This document shows positions 33,304 to 42,013 of a DNA stretch of 64,000 nt, in pieces. Each line of letters begins with the position of its first letter. The stretch's first letter is position 1. The position numbers were made by a program, and so were the translations under genes. The notes under the pieces were generated by a model. It saw nothing but the letters and a program-made list of their open reading frames with translations. It was not told where the DNA came from and made no database searches. The DNA comes from Alkalihalophilus pseudofirmus OF4 (GTDB taxonomy: Bacteria > Bacillota > Bacilli > Bacillales > Bacillaceae_D): contig NC_013791.2 in assembly GCF_000005825.2 (NCBI RefSeq), positions 1,922,001-1,986,000 on the forward strand. The letters are read 5' to 3'.

Positions 33304-34155
33304 TCAGCTCTTTACTGCTCCTTCTGATAAACTTTGAATGAACAAACGGTTAAATAATAGGAAGACAATTAGTAATGGTACTGTTGCCCAGAACGTACCA
33401 GACATTATCATACCATAATCCATCTGTCTGGAATCATTTAATGCACGAAGCGCTACTTGCAACGTGTGCATTGATGGATCGCGAAGAACAACAAGCGGCC
33501 ATAGGAAGTCATTCCACACATGCATGAATACGATAATTCCTAATGTCGCAAACGCCGGAAGTGTCATCGGTACAACAATATTCCAATAAATTCGGAAGTT
33601 CGAGCAGCCATCAATTTTTGCTGCTTCAATCATTTCAAACGGTACACTTTCTTTAATATACTGTCTCATCCAGAAGATACCGAATGCATTTATTAAACCA
33701 GGAATGATCAATGCTTTGAAGTCATTTAACCAGCCTAATGTTGTAATAATATAATATTGTGGAATTAACCCAAGCTGCGGCGGGACCATCATCGTAACAA
33801 GAATCATCACGAATAATACGTTTTTCCCTTTGAATTCTAATTTAGCAAAGGTATACCCAGCTAGGGAACATAAGAATAATGTTCCAATCGTAATTGTCGT
33901 TGAGACAAAGAATGAGTTCCACATCGCACCGAAGAAATCAATATTACTCGTTACCTTCTGAAAATTCTCAACTAAATGTGTACCTGGTGTAAATGGCGGC
34001 GGTACTGAATTGATGTCTCGGTTTAATCGTGTTGCCATAACGAACATATAATAAAAGGGAAACAGGGAAACTAAAGATCCAGTGATCAAAAACAGATAAA
34101 CCAGAACCTTATTAAGTGAAAATTTCCCTTCTCCAACTTCTTTTTTAGCTGCCAT
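33304..34155 (-). CDS. Sugar ABC transporter permease (MalG/AraQ type)
   Basis: 283 residues, six membrane spans. The EAA loop that contacts the ATPase is EMIEAAKIDGCSNFRIYWNI. It is the second permease of the glucan importer, 11 bases after the first. No ATP-binding gene lies in the cluster, so it must borrow a shared MsmX-type ATPase, as many Bacillus sugar importers do. Confidence 0.9.
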   Translation of the reverse strand: MAAKKEVGEGKFSLNKVLVYLFLITGSLVSLFPFYYMFVMATRLNRDINSVPPPFTPGTHLVENFQKVTSNIDFFGAMWNSFFVSTTITIGTLFLCSLAGYTFAKLEFKGKNVLFVMILVTMMVPPQLGLIPQYYIITTLGWLNDFKALIIPGLINAFGIFWMRQYIKESVPFEMIEAAKIDGCSNFRIYWNIVVPMTLPAFATLGIIVFMHVWNDFLWPLVVLRDPSMHTLQVALRALNDSRQMDYGMIMSGTFWATVPLLIVFLLFNRLFIQSLSEGAVKS

Positions 34156-34166
34156 GCCAATCCCTC

Positions 34167-35084
34167 CTAACTAATCTTTTTTGATCGGCCGATTCTGTTT
34201 GTAATCCATAGGTTAATTGCAGTTAACGTAATAATGATTAAGAATAAAACGATGGCTGCAGCTGATGCGGTTCCAAAGGAATTGTAAACAAACGCATCTC
34301 TCCATAAGTACGCAACCATTGTAATCCCCTCTTCACGTAAATTACGTCCTAAGAAAATTAATGGCTCTGTAAATAATTGAAAGCTTCCGATTGTTGCTGT
34401 GAACACAACAAACATCGTAATCGGCTTAAGCATAGGAAGAGTAATGAGACGAATTTGCTGGCTCAATGTAGCCCCGTCCATTTTTGCTGCTTCATATAAT
34501 TCTTTTGGAATACTTTGCATCCCTGCTAAGAAAATAATCGTGTTATAACCAACCCATCTCCAGAATACCATCGTTGCAATGGCAATCTTTACAGGCCAGT
34601 ATTCAGCATCCCAGCGAATAGGCCCTACATCAAAGAAGCTTAAAATATAGTTTGCAAATCCAAACGGCTGATTATTGAATACAACACCGAAGATGATCGC
34701 TACTGCTACAATGGATGTAATATACGGCAGGAAAATCATCGTTCTAAATGTGTTACGAAAACGAATCAATGTAGAATTAAGTGCAAAGGCTATTAAAATA
34801 GCAATGATAATCTGCGGTAAGGTTCCCATGATCCCAATAATGAACGTGTTTTTGATAGATGAATAAAACACTGGATCATTAAAGATAAATTCAAAGTTTT
34901 TAAATCCATTGAATGTCATTGGATTTAATCCATCCCACCTAAAGAAGGATAAATAAAAGCTGAATATCATTGGGAATAGCCCAAAGATCGCGAATAGAAT
35001 GAAAAAAGGAGAAATAAATAAGTAGGCTGATAAAGCGGTACGTCGTTTTTCTGTCAGCCATTTGGCTTTTTTAGTTGTCTCCAA
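34167..35084 (-). CDS. Sugar ABC transporter permease (MalF/UgpA type)
   Basis: 305 residues with six spans after a short cytoplasmic N-terminus. The EAA loop reads ELYEAAKMDGATLSQQIRLI. It forms the channel with the second permease and takes laminari-oligosaccharides from the lipoprotein encoded upstream. It starts 218 bases after the binding-protein gene, with a hairpin in between that would give more binding protein than permease. Confidence 0.9.
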   Translation of the reverse strand: METTKKAKWLTEKRRTALSAYLFISPFFILFAIFGLFPMIFSFYLSFFRWDGLNPMTFNGFKNFEFIFNDPVFYSSIKNTFIIGIMGTLPQIIIAILIAFALNSTLIRFRNTFRTMIFLPYITSIVAVAIIFGVVFNNQPFGFANYILSFFDVGPIRWDAEYWPVKIAIATMVFWRWVGYNTIIFLAGMQSIPKELYEAAKMDGATLSQQIRLITLPMLKPITMFVVFTATIGSFQLFTEPLIFLGRNLREEGITMVAYLWRDAFVYNSFGTASAAAIVLFLIIITLTAINLWITNRIGRSKKIS

Positions 35085-35264
35085 TCGTATGTACCTCCCT
35101 GCAAAATAATTTGACTGCTGTTAGAATGGCTTGCTGGTTTTCGAGAGTGGCTTATATTGCCTATGGTCACTTAAAAGTTCATTTATAGGTGTAGAAGCCA
35201 GCCTCGAAACGATGAAATCCTAGTCCAACAAGCAAGATAACTGTCCATTTCATTGTGAGTGAGA

Positions 35265-35292
35265 GGGAATGCCTGGGTAGTCAGGCATCCCC
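35265..35292 (-). terminator. Hairpin between binding-protein and permease genes
   Basis: GGGAATGCCTG and CAGGCATCCC pair around GGTAG just after the binding-protein stop. No T run follows on the minus strand, so it is more likely a 3'-end stabiliser or partial attenuator than a full terminator. Confidence 0.65.
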
Positions 35293-35302
35293 ATTCACTT
35301 AG

Positions 35303-36619
35303 TTATTGTCTGTCCAGAATACGCTCCATACGTACTAGCGCTGCTTCCCACTCTTCTTGTGGATCGCTGCCTGCTGCTACGTTATCAATCGCTTCTTTCA
35401 CTTCGCCGTCAACTGGGTAGTAGTTTCTGCCTTTGTATACAGGTACAACCGCTTCTGCAGCTTCAGAGAAGATTTGAGCAACTGGAGCACCACCGAAATA
35501 CGAATCTTCATACTCTAAGAATTCAGGCATTTCATATACAGCTGGGGCTGATGGGAATAAACCGTAATCTAAGAATGCTTTTAGCTGCTGTTCTGGAGCA
35601 GTAAGCCACTCAATAAATTTATACGCTTCTTCCGGATGCTCACTCTCAGCTGGAACTGTTAAGTAAGAACCGCCCCAGTTTCCCGCACCTTCAGGCATTG
35701 TCGTTAGAGACCATACGCCTTCTTCAGGGCTGTTATCTTTAATAACCCCTTGCATCCAAGCAGGAGCTAACATTGTTGCATAGCTTCCTTCATCCATTCC
35801 AGCGAACCATTCAGGCGTCCAAAGCGGAATATTTCCAATTAAATCTTGGTCAAGTAAACTAGCTACATAGTTATAAGCATCGCTGATTTGGTTATGCTCT
35901 TCTACGATTAGCTCATCGTCTGTGTTGAAGTATTGCTCCGTTGCTTGGTCACGTCTTGCATTGTATACAAGCTCCGCTCCATCAACCATTTGCTTTCCTG
36001 TTTTCTCTTGAATTTCTTTGGCTACATTTTCAAAGTCATCCCACGTTGCAACTAAATCAGATACAGCTTCTGGTGACGAATCAAAGCCTGCTTCTTCAAA
36101 GACATCTGTGCGGTAGAACATTACAGTTGGTCCAATGTCTGTTGGCAGTCCGAACAGGAAGTCGCCGTCTGCATTTTCACCATTTTGCCAAACCCAATCA
36201 AGGTAGTTCTCAGACACTTCTTCTGCTCCGAGATCGTATAGGTTTGTAAACGCATGTTCAGCATTACGGTATCTTTCGATTTGAGCTTCTTCGATCATCG
36301 TGATGTCAGGAGCACCCGTCCCAGCAGAGATCGATGTAAATAAGTTATCATGTAAATCATTCATATCACTGTTTTGTAGGTTAATTGTTACATTTGGATT
36401 CTCTTCTACATATTCTTCAATTAATTTATCGTAGCCTGTATTACCGAACTCCCAAAAAACTAACTCAATGTCACCATCGCCAATTGTTTCTGACGTTGTG
36501 TCATCTCCTGCGTTATCAGTGTCACCGCCATCGCCGTTCGTGTTTTCATTTCCTCCACAAGCAGCTAGAACGGATAGAGCTAATACAGTTGTTGCTGTTA
36601 ATCTCAAGAATTTTTTCAT
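35303..36619 (-). CDS. Sugar-binding lipoprotein of the beta-glucan ABC importer
   Basis: 438 residues. A lipoprotein signal ends in LSVLAAC, with the lipidated Cys at 21, followed by an acidic Asn/Gly/Asp linker and a family 1 solute-binding fold (DITMIEEAQIERYRNA, GSYATMLAPAWMQG, PEEAYKFIEWLTAPEQQ). It captures oligosaccharides at the cell surface. It heads the importer genes, with an operator about 145 bases upstream. Confidence 0.92.
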   Translation of the reverse strand: MKKFLRLTATTVLALSVLAACGGNENTNGDGGDTDNAGDDTTSETIGDGDIELVFWEFGNTGYDKLIEEYVEENPNVTINLQNSDMNDLHDNLFTSISAGTGAPDITMIEEAQIERYRNAEHAFTNLYDLGAEEVSENYLDWVWQNGENADGDFLFGLPTDIGPTVMFYRTDVFEEAGFDSSPEAVSDLVATWDDFENVAKEIQEKTGKQMVDGAELVYNARRDQATEQYFNTDDELIVEEHNQISDAYNYVASLLDQDLIGNIPLWTPEWFAGMDEGSYATMLAPAWMQGVIKDNSPEEGVWSLTTMPEGAGNWGGSYLTVPAESEHPEEAYKFIEWLTAPEQQLKAFLDYGLFPSAPAVYEMPEFLEYEDSYFGGAPVAQIFSEAAEAVVPVYKGRNYYPVDGEVKEAIDNVAAGSDPQEEWEAALVRMERILDRQ

Positions 36620-36762
36620 TTTTATTGCTCCCCCTTATACCAGTTATTTTCTGTCTGAAACAGTGATGTTATTTACTTTACAACAATTCTCTACCCCTCA
36701 CCCCCCTTAATGAAGTAAAAGTAATAAAGGAAAAGGCTGCAATCTTAAGCTCGAATTAGCTA

Positions 36763-36776
36763 CTAAAGCGCTTTAG
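36763..36776. promoter_or_regulatory. LacI-family operator upstream of the binding-protein gene
   Basis: CTAAAGCGCTTTAG, a perfect 14-base palindrome in the 180-base gap between the GH1 stop and the binding-protein start. It is the most symmetrical of the four sites. Confidence 0.8.
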
Positions 36777-36799
36777 TTCATTGTAAAAAAATATATCAC

Positions 36800-38143
36800 T
36801 TACACTTCAAAGAAATTATTCGCAACCGTTTGTTTGTACCAGTAAAAGCTGTCTTTTTTCGTACGTTCGAGCGTTCTGTAATTCACGTGAACGATTCCAA
36901 AGCGCATTGTATAGCCTTCTGCCCATTCAAAGTTATCTAATAGAGACCAAGTAAGATATCCTTTAATGTTCACACCAGATTCGATGCTGCGCTGCAAAGC
37001 TACTAAATGCTGCTTCAAATAATCTGTGCGGCGATCATCTTTCACTTCACCGTTTTCCACACCGTCATTAATGCAAGCACCATTTTCCGTGATATAGATC
37101 GGAACATTTCCGTAATTCTCATTAATATGTGTTAACACTTTATAGAAACCTTCAGGGTAGATGTTCCAGCCAATATCTGTTTTTAAGTAGCCTGCATCGA
37201 CTTTTTCGTGGTCGAATAATCCTTCATTTTCTTTGTAGCGTCCGACCCCGCCAGAGTAATAATTAATTCCAAGAAAATCGATCGGCTGTGAGATGATCTC
37301 CATGTCGCCTTCTTCAATTTGCAGTACCGCTCCCTTTTCTTCAAACCATTTCACCATGAAATCTGGGTACGTTCCTTTGAATACCGGGTCAAAGAACCAA
37401 TCCATAAAATAGCCATTCACTCGCTTACATGCATCAATATCTTCTTCTTTATTGCTGTATGGCTCATTCCATTCAACATTCGGAGCGTAACCAATCTGTC
37501 CTTTTATTCCAAGTTCTCTAAAGCGAATAACTGTTTTGCCGTGTGCCACAAGCAGGTGATGCGCCACATTCATTGCTAGCTGCAAATCATTATTACCAGG
37601 AGCATGAGCACCTACGTAATTGGATAAGAATGACACACACCAAGGTTCATTAAACGTAATCCAATGCTTAATTTTCCCTTCGAATTCTTTGAACATTAAC
37701 TCTGCATACTGCAAGAAGGCTTCAATCGTTTCACGGTTATCCCAGCCGCCTTTATCTTGAAGTGCTTGCGGAAGATCCCAGTGATAAAGGGTACACATCG
37801 GCTCGATACCTTTCTCAAGCAGACGGTCTACTAAGTTATGATAATAATCTAAGCCCTCTTGGTTTACTTCTCCAGTGCCTTCTGGAAAAATTCTCGGCCA
37901 TGCCACTGAGAAGCGGTAGAAATCAACCCCAAGGTCGTCCATAATCTCAATGTCTTCTTCATACTTGTGATAGCTGCCGCAAGCGACATCTCCGTTATCT
38001 CCGTTTACTACTTTGCCTGGAGTTTTTGAAAATGTATCCCAAATCGATGTTCCTCTGCCGCCCTCATTTGCGGCACCCTCTATTTGATAGGATGCTGTAG
38101 CGACTCCCCATTTCATATCTTTAGGAAATTGGATAATAGTCAT
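36800..38143 (-). CDS. GH1 beta-glucosidase
   Basis: 447 residues, the usual GH1 length, cytoplasmic. The acid/base motif TFNEPW lies at about 164, and the nucleophile motif ITENG at about 350. The start FPKDMKWGVATASYQIEGA is typical. No phospho-specific loop is obvious, so it is probably a beta-glucosidase working on free oligosaccharides from the ABC importer. It releases glucose and complements the phosphorylase. It is the first gene of the cluster, with three operator-like sites upstream. Confidence 0.92.
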   Translation of the reverse strand: MTIIQFPKDMKWGVATASYQIEGAANEGGRGTSIWDTFSKTPGKVVNGDNGDVACGSYHKYEEDIEIMDDLGVDFYRFSVAWPRIFPEGTGEVNQEGLDYYHNLVDRLLEKGIEPMCTLYHWDLPQALQDKGGWDNRETIEAFLQYAELMFKEFEGKIKHWITFNEPWCVSFLSNYVGAHAPGNNDLQLAMNVAHHLLVAHGKTVIRFRELGIKGQIGYAPNVEWNEPYSNKEEDIDACKRVNGYFMDWFFDPVFKGTYPDFMVKWFEEKGAVLQIEEGDMEIISQPIDFLGINYYSGGVGRYKENEGLFDHEKVDAGYLKTDIGWNIYPEGFYKVLTHINENYGNVPIYITENGACINDGVENGEVKDDRRTDYLKQHLVALQRSIESGVNIKGYLTWSLLDNFEWAEGYTMRFGIVHVNYRTLERTKKDSFYWYKQTVANNFFEV

Positions 38144-38185
38144 GTATGATAACTCCCTCCATATCGTTTTGAATATTCTGTCTAG

Positions 38186-38199
38186 TAAAAGCGCTTTCG
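38186..38199. promoter_or_regulatory. LacI-family operator upstream of GH1
   Basis: TAAAAGCGCTTTCG, 43 bases before the GH1 start, with the exact core AAAGCGCTTT seen in the three other sites of the cluster. Confidence 0.8.
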
Positions 38200-38307
38200 T
38201 ATTTAGCGAAAAAAATAAATTGCTATATTCTACAAAACGTAAAAGTAATCTTGGATCTTCGCCTGCCTATCAGCAATGCGCGATCTCGTTTATGTAAAAT
38301 TGTTTAA

Positions 38308-38379
38308 GAAAGCCCTTTCGTAAAGTTATTATATACTCTCCTTTTCTAGTATGCAATACTTTTTTCGAAACCGCTTTCC
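38308..38379. promoter_or_regulatory. Two degenerate LacI-type sites further upstream of GH1
   Basis: GAAAGCCCTTTC (38308-38319) and GAAACCGCTTTC (38367-38378) lie 59 bases apart, each with one change from the cluster core. Together with the proximal site this would permit looping. Spacing between the proximal site and the first distal one is about 121 bases. They fill much of the 344-base gap, and the rest shows no ORF. Confidence 0.55.
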
Positions 38380-38403
38380 TAATTTTTTAGAACAATTTAA
38401 ATA

Positions 38404-38432
38404 AGACGCTGCCCTTTTTCGGACAGCGCCGC
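38404..38432 (-). terminator. Terminator after the AIM24 gene
   Basis: The arms GACGCTGCCC and GGACAGCGCC pair imperfectly around TTTTTC. The minus strand continues with TTATTT. The hairpin lies about 55 bases after the AIM24 stop. Confidence 0.6.
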
Positions 38433-38487
38433 TGCAACAACCCATATAGCAAAGAATTAAAATACTTGGTGACTCACTAAAATTCTT

Positions 38488-39168
38488 TTATTTAGCCCCT
38501 TCAAAATATGGCTGAACAATGACAAAGCCATTTCCTTCAAACGCCATTTGAATGGACTCGCCGCTTCCTCTGCCTAAGAAGGTCCGGTAGTTCATATCGG
38601 TCTTAAATTTCGGTTCGAGATGACCTGACCAGGCGACAGTTGCACTAGGGTCTGTAAATACAGGCTTTCCAGGTTCAACGAGTAAGGTCAGCGGCTCGTA
38701 ATGGGTTGTAATCGCTACTTTCCCACGCCCCTCTAAACCTATATTAAATAACCCTCCGCTCATCATCCCTGCTACCTTGCGCATCATATGAATATCCCAG
38801 TCAACTGAAGGCTCAAATGCTAACACGTCGTCTCCATTGACAGTGATCTTATCTCCAAGCAAATCTAAAATCGTAATCTTCTTTCCCTGATCCGATAAAT
38901 AAAGGATGCCGTTTCCTTTCGCTTTCATCAGCTCGTTGCCTTCATTAGTAAAGGCTTTTTTAAACATCCGGTTTGCCCCGTGCTCAAGCATCCCTTCACG
39001 TTCAAAGCGAATATCCCCTTCATAGGCAATCATTGAGCCCATTTTAGACCAAATTAAATCATCAAGCTCCACTCTTAATATGCGGTCCGTCTCTAATCCG
39101 AACGTATCGTATTGCTTCTCTTTGTTCATCGTCTTTTGAATAAATTCTTGGATCGAGTATTCGCTCAC
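38488..39168 (-). CDS. AIM24 family protein
   Basis: 226 residues, an all-beta AIM24/DUF124 fold: MIAYEGDIRFE, GNGILYLSDQGKKI, GDDVLAFEPSVDWDI, GGLFNIGLEGRGKVAI and an FEGNGFVIVQPY end. Single-domain members are widespread in Bacillales and lack an established function. No signal peptide. It is preceded by its own AGGTGAGG-type RBS and separated from both neighbours by long gaps, so it is monocistronic. Confidence 0.85.
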   Translation of the reverse strand: MSEYSIQEFIQKTMNKEKQYDTFGLETDRILRVELDDLIWSKMGSMIAYEGDIRFEREGMLEHGANRMFKKAFTNEGNELMKAKGNGILYLSDQGKKITILDLLGDKITVNGDDVLAFEPSVDWDIHMMRKVAGMMSGGLFNIGLEGRGKVAITTHYEPLTLLVEPGKPVFTDPSATVAWSGHLEPKFKTDMNYRTFLGRGSGESIQMAFEGNGFVIVQPYFEGAK

Positions 39169-39278
39169 TCCTGCCTCACCTCTTATTCGTTATCTATCAC
39201 CCTATGCCAAGATTCTACCATTATATGGTTTAAGTGGTAAAGGGAGATGAGTTGGAGTGCTGAGTGTCTTGAGACTGA

Positions 39279-39451
39279 CGCAATTATTATTGGACTAGAT
39301 ACAATTGCGAGTGACACCGACGCTATTGTCCTCTCAATCGGTGCAATACTAGCAGACTGACGCAATTGCGTCTGGAACCGGCGCAATAAGCTGTGGAAAC
39401 CGCGCATAATAGGTGTGAAAAGATACAATTGTAACTACACTATCTGCGCGA
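39279..39451 (+). repeat. 21-bp-period degenerate array, locus 3
   Basis: Cores start at 39279, 39300, 39321, 39342, 39361, 39382, 39403 and 39424, with steps 21, 21, 21, 19, 21, 21 and 21. They read CGCAATT, TACAATT, CGCTATT, TGCAATA, CGCAATT, CGCAATA, CGCATAA and TACAATT. The GGACTAGATACAATT string matches locus 1. It fills most of the 339-base gap between AIM24 and the multicopper oxidase terminator. Confidence 0.87.
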
Positions 39452-39454
39452 ACC

Positions 39455-39495
39455 TAAAAAACCCGAATGAGAGAACACTCCTCTCTACTCGGGCC
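39455..39495 (-). terminator. Terminator of the multicopper oxidase gene
   Basis: CCCGAATGAGAG and CTCTCTACTCGGG pair around a short loop, and TTTTTT follows on the minus strand. The hairpin starts 13 bases after the stop codon. Confidence 0.85.
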
Positions 39496-39507
39496 ATTGT
39501 TTATTTC

Positions 39508-41172
39508 TTATTCAGGTTTATTAGGAATATCAGGATCTACCGTGAAATCAGGTTCAAAATCTTTATAGCGAACTTCAGCCATCATTCCTGCATTCGCATG
39601 ATGGAATTCATGACAGTGGAACATCCATATCCCAGGATTTTTTGCTTCAAACACAATTTCATACGTTTCTCCTGGTCTGACATTTAATGTGTCTTTTACA
39701 ATAGGCGACCCAGAAATAGGAGTGCCATCTTTTGAAATGACGTTGAAAAATTCACCATGCAAGTGCATAGGATGATCTACTTCTGTGTCGTTTTCAATAG
39801 TAAACTTTACAACATCGCCTTCTTCCACTTCATAGCTTTCATGGTTTGGAAACTGCTTATCATTGATTGTAAAGGTTTCCCCTCCATCATCTGTTCCTAG
39901 AATCATGTCATATTCTTTTGTTATTTCGCCGTAATCTACTTCTTTTGTTTCACCGTAAGAACTTATATCAAAGAAAGAGGAGCTTGCTTCTTCAGTTTCA
40001 AGATCATTATCTTCATAACCTTCATAAACAAGTGGAACGATTGCATCTAATCTCTCTTTATTTTCTTCTGCATAAATTTGAATGCCCCACGCACCAGGTT
40101 GATCCAACTCAATTTCTACATCAAATCGTTCAGCTGGAGCTATACGAAATGGGGTACCTTCAATCGCCTCTGGTTCGTTTACAGCCTGTCCATCATAATG
40201 AGTAATTTTATAAGAGTGTCCAGGTATAGATACAATTTGGGTAAAGAGGCCTGCGTTAACAAAACGAAGCTTTGCTTTTCCATCTTCCTGTACCTCAATC
40301 GCTTCAATTTCAGGCGCTGCCTTCCCGTTAATTAAAGGGGTATCATACATGCGGTTCATCATTTCTGCATGAGTCATACCACCCATGTTATGATTCTCCC
40401 CTTCCTCATCAGAGTTCATATTTCCATGATTCATGTGTCCATCATTCATATTTTCGTGATCCATTTCGTCCTCATTCATACTTCCATGGTCCATGTCTCC
40501 ATCATTCATATTTCCGTGATCCGTGTCGTTCTCATTCATATTACCATGATCCATGTTTCCATGATTCATTCCCTCGTGGTCCATATCACCCATCCCCATA
40601 GAAGACCATTCATCTATAACAATAACTTCGTCTATATCATAGTCTTCTTCATCTTTGGGCTCTACGATAAAGACTCCGTATAGTCCTTTATCTACTTGTC
40701 TAGCTCCATCTTGATGAGAATGATACCAATAGGTTCCTGGAATGTCTGCTTCATACTCATAGGTAAATGTTTCCCCAGGCATAATTGCATTTTGCGTAAT
40801 ACCTGGCACCCCGTCCATTTCATTTGGAACCGGAAAGCCATGAAGATGAAGGGCAGTAGGTTCATCTAATTGATTTTCTACATTGACGATCACTTTATCT
40901 CCTTCTTGAACTCTAATCTCTTCACCAGGTAAACTGCCATTATATGTCCAAGCATCTTCCATTACCTCTTCATTGAACATCCAATGGGTTTCTTCTACAG
41001 TTAAATTAAATTCTTTGACCCCCTCATTATTTGATGATGTGTTGATCGTTTCTTTATCCTCTTGAGTGACCTCCTCATCTGATACCTGCAGGTCAACCGC
41101 TTCATTTGAGCAGCCTGCTATTACGACGGCAAAAGCTGTTGCAATCCCTGTCGCTTTTAAAGTCTTTTTCAT
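39508..41172 (-). CDS. Multicopper oxidase lipoprotein with Met/His-rich insert
   Basis: 554 residues. The signal ends in VVIAGC, with lipidated Cys21. Three cupredoxin domains carry the copper ligands HLHGF and WYHSHQ (domain 1) and HPMHLHGEF and FHCHEFHHA (domain 3). An unusual insert of about 70 residues (roughly 196-270) between domains 1 and 2 consists of repeated MDHGN/MNHGN units. Such Met/His segments bind Cu(I) or Cu(II) in CueO-type oxidases. It probably oxidises Cu(I) at the outer face of the membrane. The neighbouring copA, copZ and csoR support copper detoxification. Confidence 0.9.
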   Translation of the reverse strand: MKKTLKATGIATAFAVVIAGCSNEAVDLQVSDEEVTQEDKETINTSSNNEGVKEFNLTVEETHWMFNEEVMEDAWTYNGSLPGEEIRVQEGDKVIVNVENQLDEPTALHLHGFPVPNEMDGVPGITQNAIMPGETFTYEYEADIPGTYWYHSHQDGARQVDKGLYGVFIVEPKDEEDYDIDEVIVIDEWSSMGMGDMDHEGMNHGNMDHGNMNENDTDHGNMNDGDMDHGSMNEDEMDHENMNDGHMNHGNMNSDEEGENHNMGGMTHAEMMNRMYDTPLINGKAAPEIEAIEVQEDGKAKLRFVNAGLFTQIVSIPGHSYKITHYDGQAVNEPEAIEGTPFRIAPAERFDVEIELDQPGAWGIQIYAEENKERLDAIVPLVYEGYEDNDLETEEASSSFFDISSYGETKEVDYGEITKEYDMILGTDDGGETFTINDKQFPNHESYEVEEGDVVKFTIENDTEVDHPMHLHGEFFNVISKDGTPISGSPIVKDTLNVRPGETYEIVFEAKNPGIWMFHCHEFHHANAGMMAEVRYKDFEPDFTVDPDIPNKPE

Positions 41173-41294
41173 TATTGGCGCTCCTTTCTTAAATCCTTAC
41201 ACTCCTAAAATAAACAAAAAATATTTAGAAAATATGAAGAAACGATAGATATCTTAAAATTTATTATTGAAATTAGACAACCCTTGTCCTCTCG

Positions 41295-41639
41295 CTACAT
41301 TTCTAATTTGTGTAGCAGTATTAAACCATCTTTTTCTTTTACATGAATACGAAAACGGTCACCTTTACAAAAGCCCGCACGCTTGGTTATTTCAGACGGG
41401 ATCCGAATAGAGCCATTTTCACTAACGACCATTTTATTATCAACTAAAGATCCTATATCTTTTTTAATAAAAATGCTTGTTGTCCCAGGTACCAGACCAA
41501 CAGTAATCAATACTCCTGGTTCAATTAGTAATGTTCTTCGAACGGTATGAGGAAGAGTGATATCTTGTCTGCTATTGAGTTTACAGTAAAAGGAATTTCC
41601 TTCTGTTTTTTTCATTGTTTCATCCTCTGTTCTACGCAT
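41295..41639 (-). CDS. AbrB/SpoVT-like protein with two swapped-hairpin halves
   Basis: 114 residues. The C-terminal part (MVVSENGSIRIPSEITKRAG, then GDRFRIHV) is a typical AbrB-type swapped-hairpin DNA-binding unit. The N-terminal half (CKLNSRQDITLPHTVRRTLL) looks like a diverged second copy. A later ATG at 41615, with AGAGGA upstream, would give 106 residues and is equally likely. It sits between the multicopper oxidase and the copA operon, possibly as a regulator of one of them, but no target site was found. Confidence 0.7.
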   Translation of the reverse strand: MRRTEDETMKKTEGNSFYCKLNSRQDITLPHTVRRTLLIEPGVLITVGLVPGTTSIFIKKDIGSLVDNKMVVSENGSIRIPSEITKRAGFCKGDRFRIHVKEKDGLILLHKLEM

Positions 41640-41717
41640 CTCTTATCCCTCATTTCTAACGATCATCCTAAAGAATAGATGATATGTATTTAGAAAGTAT
41701 TAAGATCTTAAGAAATC

Positions 41718-41762
41718 GAAAAAAAGCTGGATCTACTGAAAAGCAGACCACAGCTTTTTTAA
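41718..41762 (-). terminator. Terminator of the csoR-copZ-copA region
   Basis: The arms AAAAAGCTG and CAGCTTTTT, with partial inner pairing (TCTACTG/AGCAGA), are followed by a T run on the minus strand, about 80 bases after the micro-protein stop. Confidence 0.75.
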
Positions 41763-41839
41763 TCATTCTCTCGTTTCTTAATAAAAAACTGTTAAGGGCG
41801 TAGTGACTTTTTTTATCCCGTCACCATCTCATTTAAGAG

Positions 41840-41998
41840 TTAGGAAGAATGTTCTCCATGTTCAGTCTCCGATTGAGGGTGATGATCATGGAAGTCTCCT
41901 CTCTCAAATGGATCTTCTCCGGTAATTGCACCATATGCAACCATTACGAGCGCAACATACACAAATCCTGCTAACGCCCAATTTCTTTTATTGTACAT
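41840..41998 (-). CDS. 52-residue membrane micro-protein with His-rich tail, copper operon
   Basis: Hand translation from the ATG at 41998 (RBS AAAGGAGG) gives one membrane span (WALAGFVYVALVMVAYGAI). An acidic His-rich tail (HDHH, then EHGEH) would be exposed on one face of the membrane. It starts 16 bases after the copA stop and precedes the operon terminator, so it is co-transcribed with the pump. A role in handing copper to or from CopA is inferred. I do not recognise a named family. Confidence 0.7.
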   Translation of the reverse strand: MYNKRNWALAGFVYVALVMVAYGAITGEDPFERGDFHDHHPQSETEHGEHSS

Positions 41999-42013
41999 AA
42001 AAGGGGCCTCCTT

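Noticed and set aside
40369-40683. 104-codon His/Ile/Met-rich frame opposite the multicopper oxidase
   Set aside because: It is the mirror of the Met/His-rich repeat coding region on the other strand, with no RBS.
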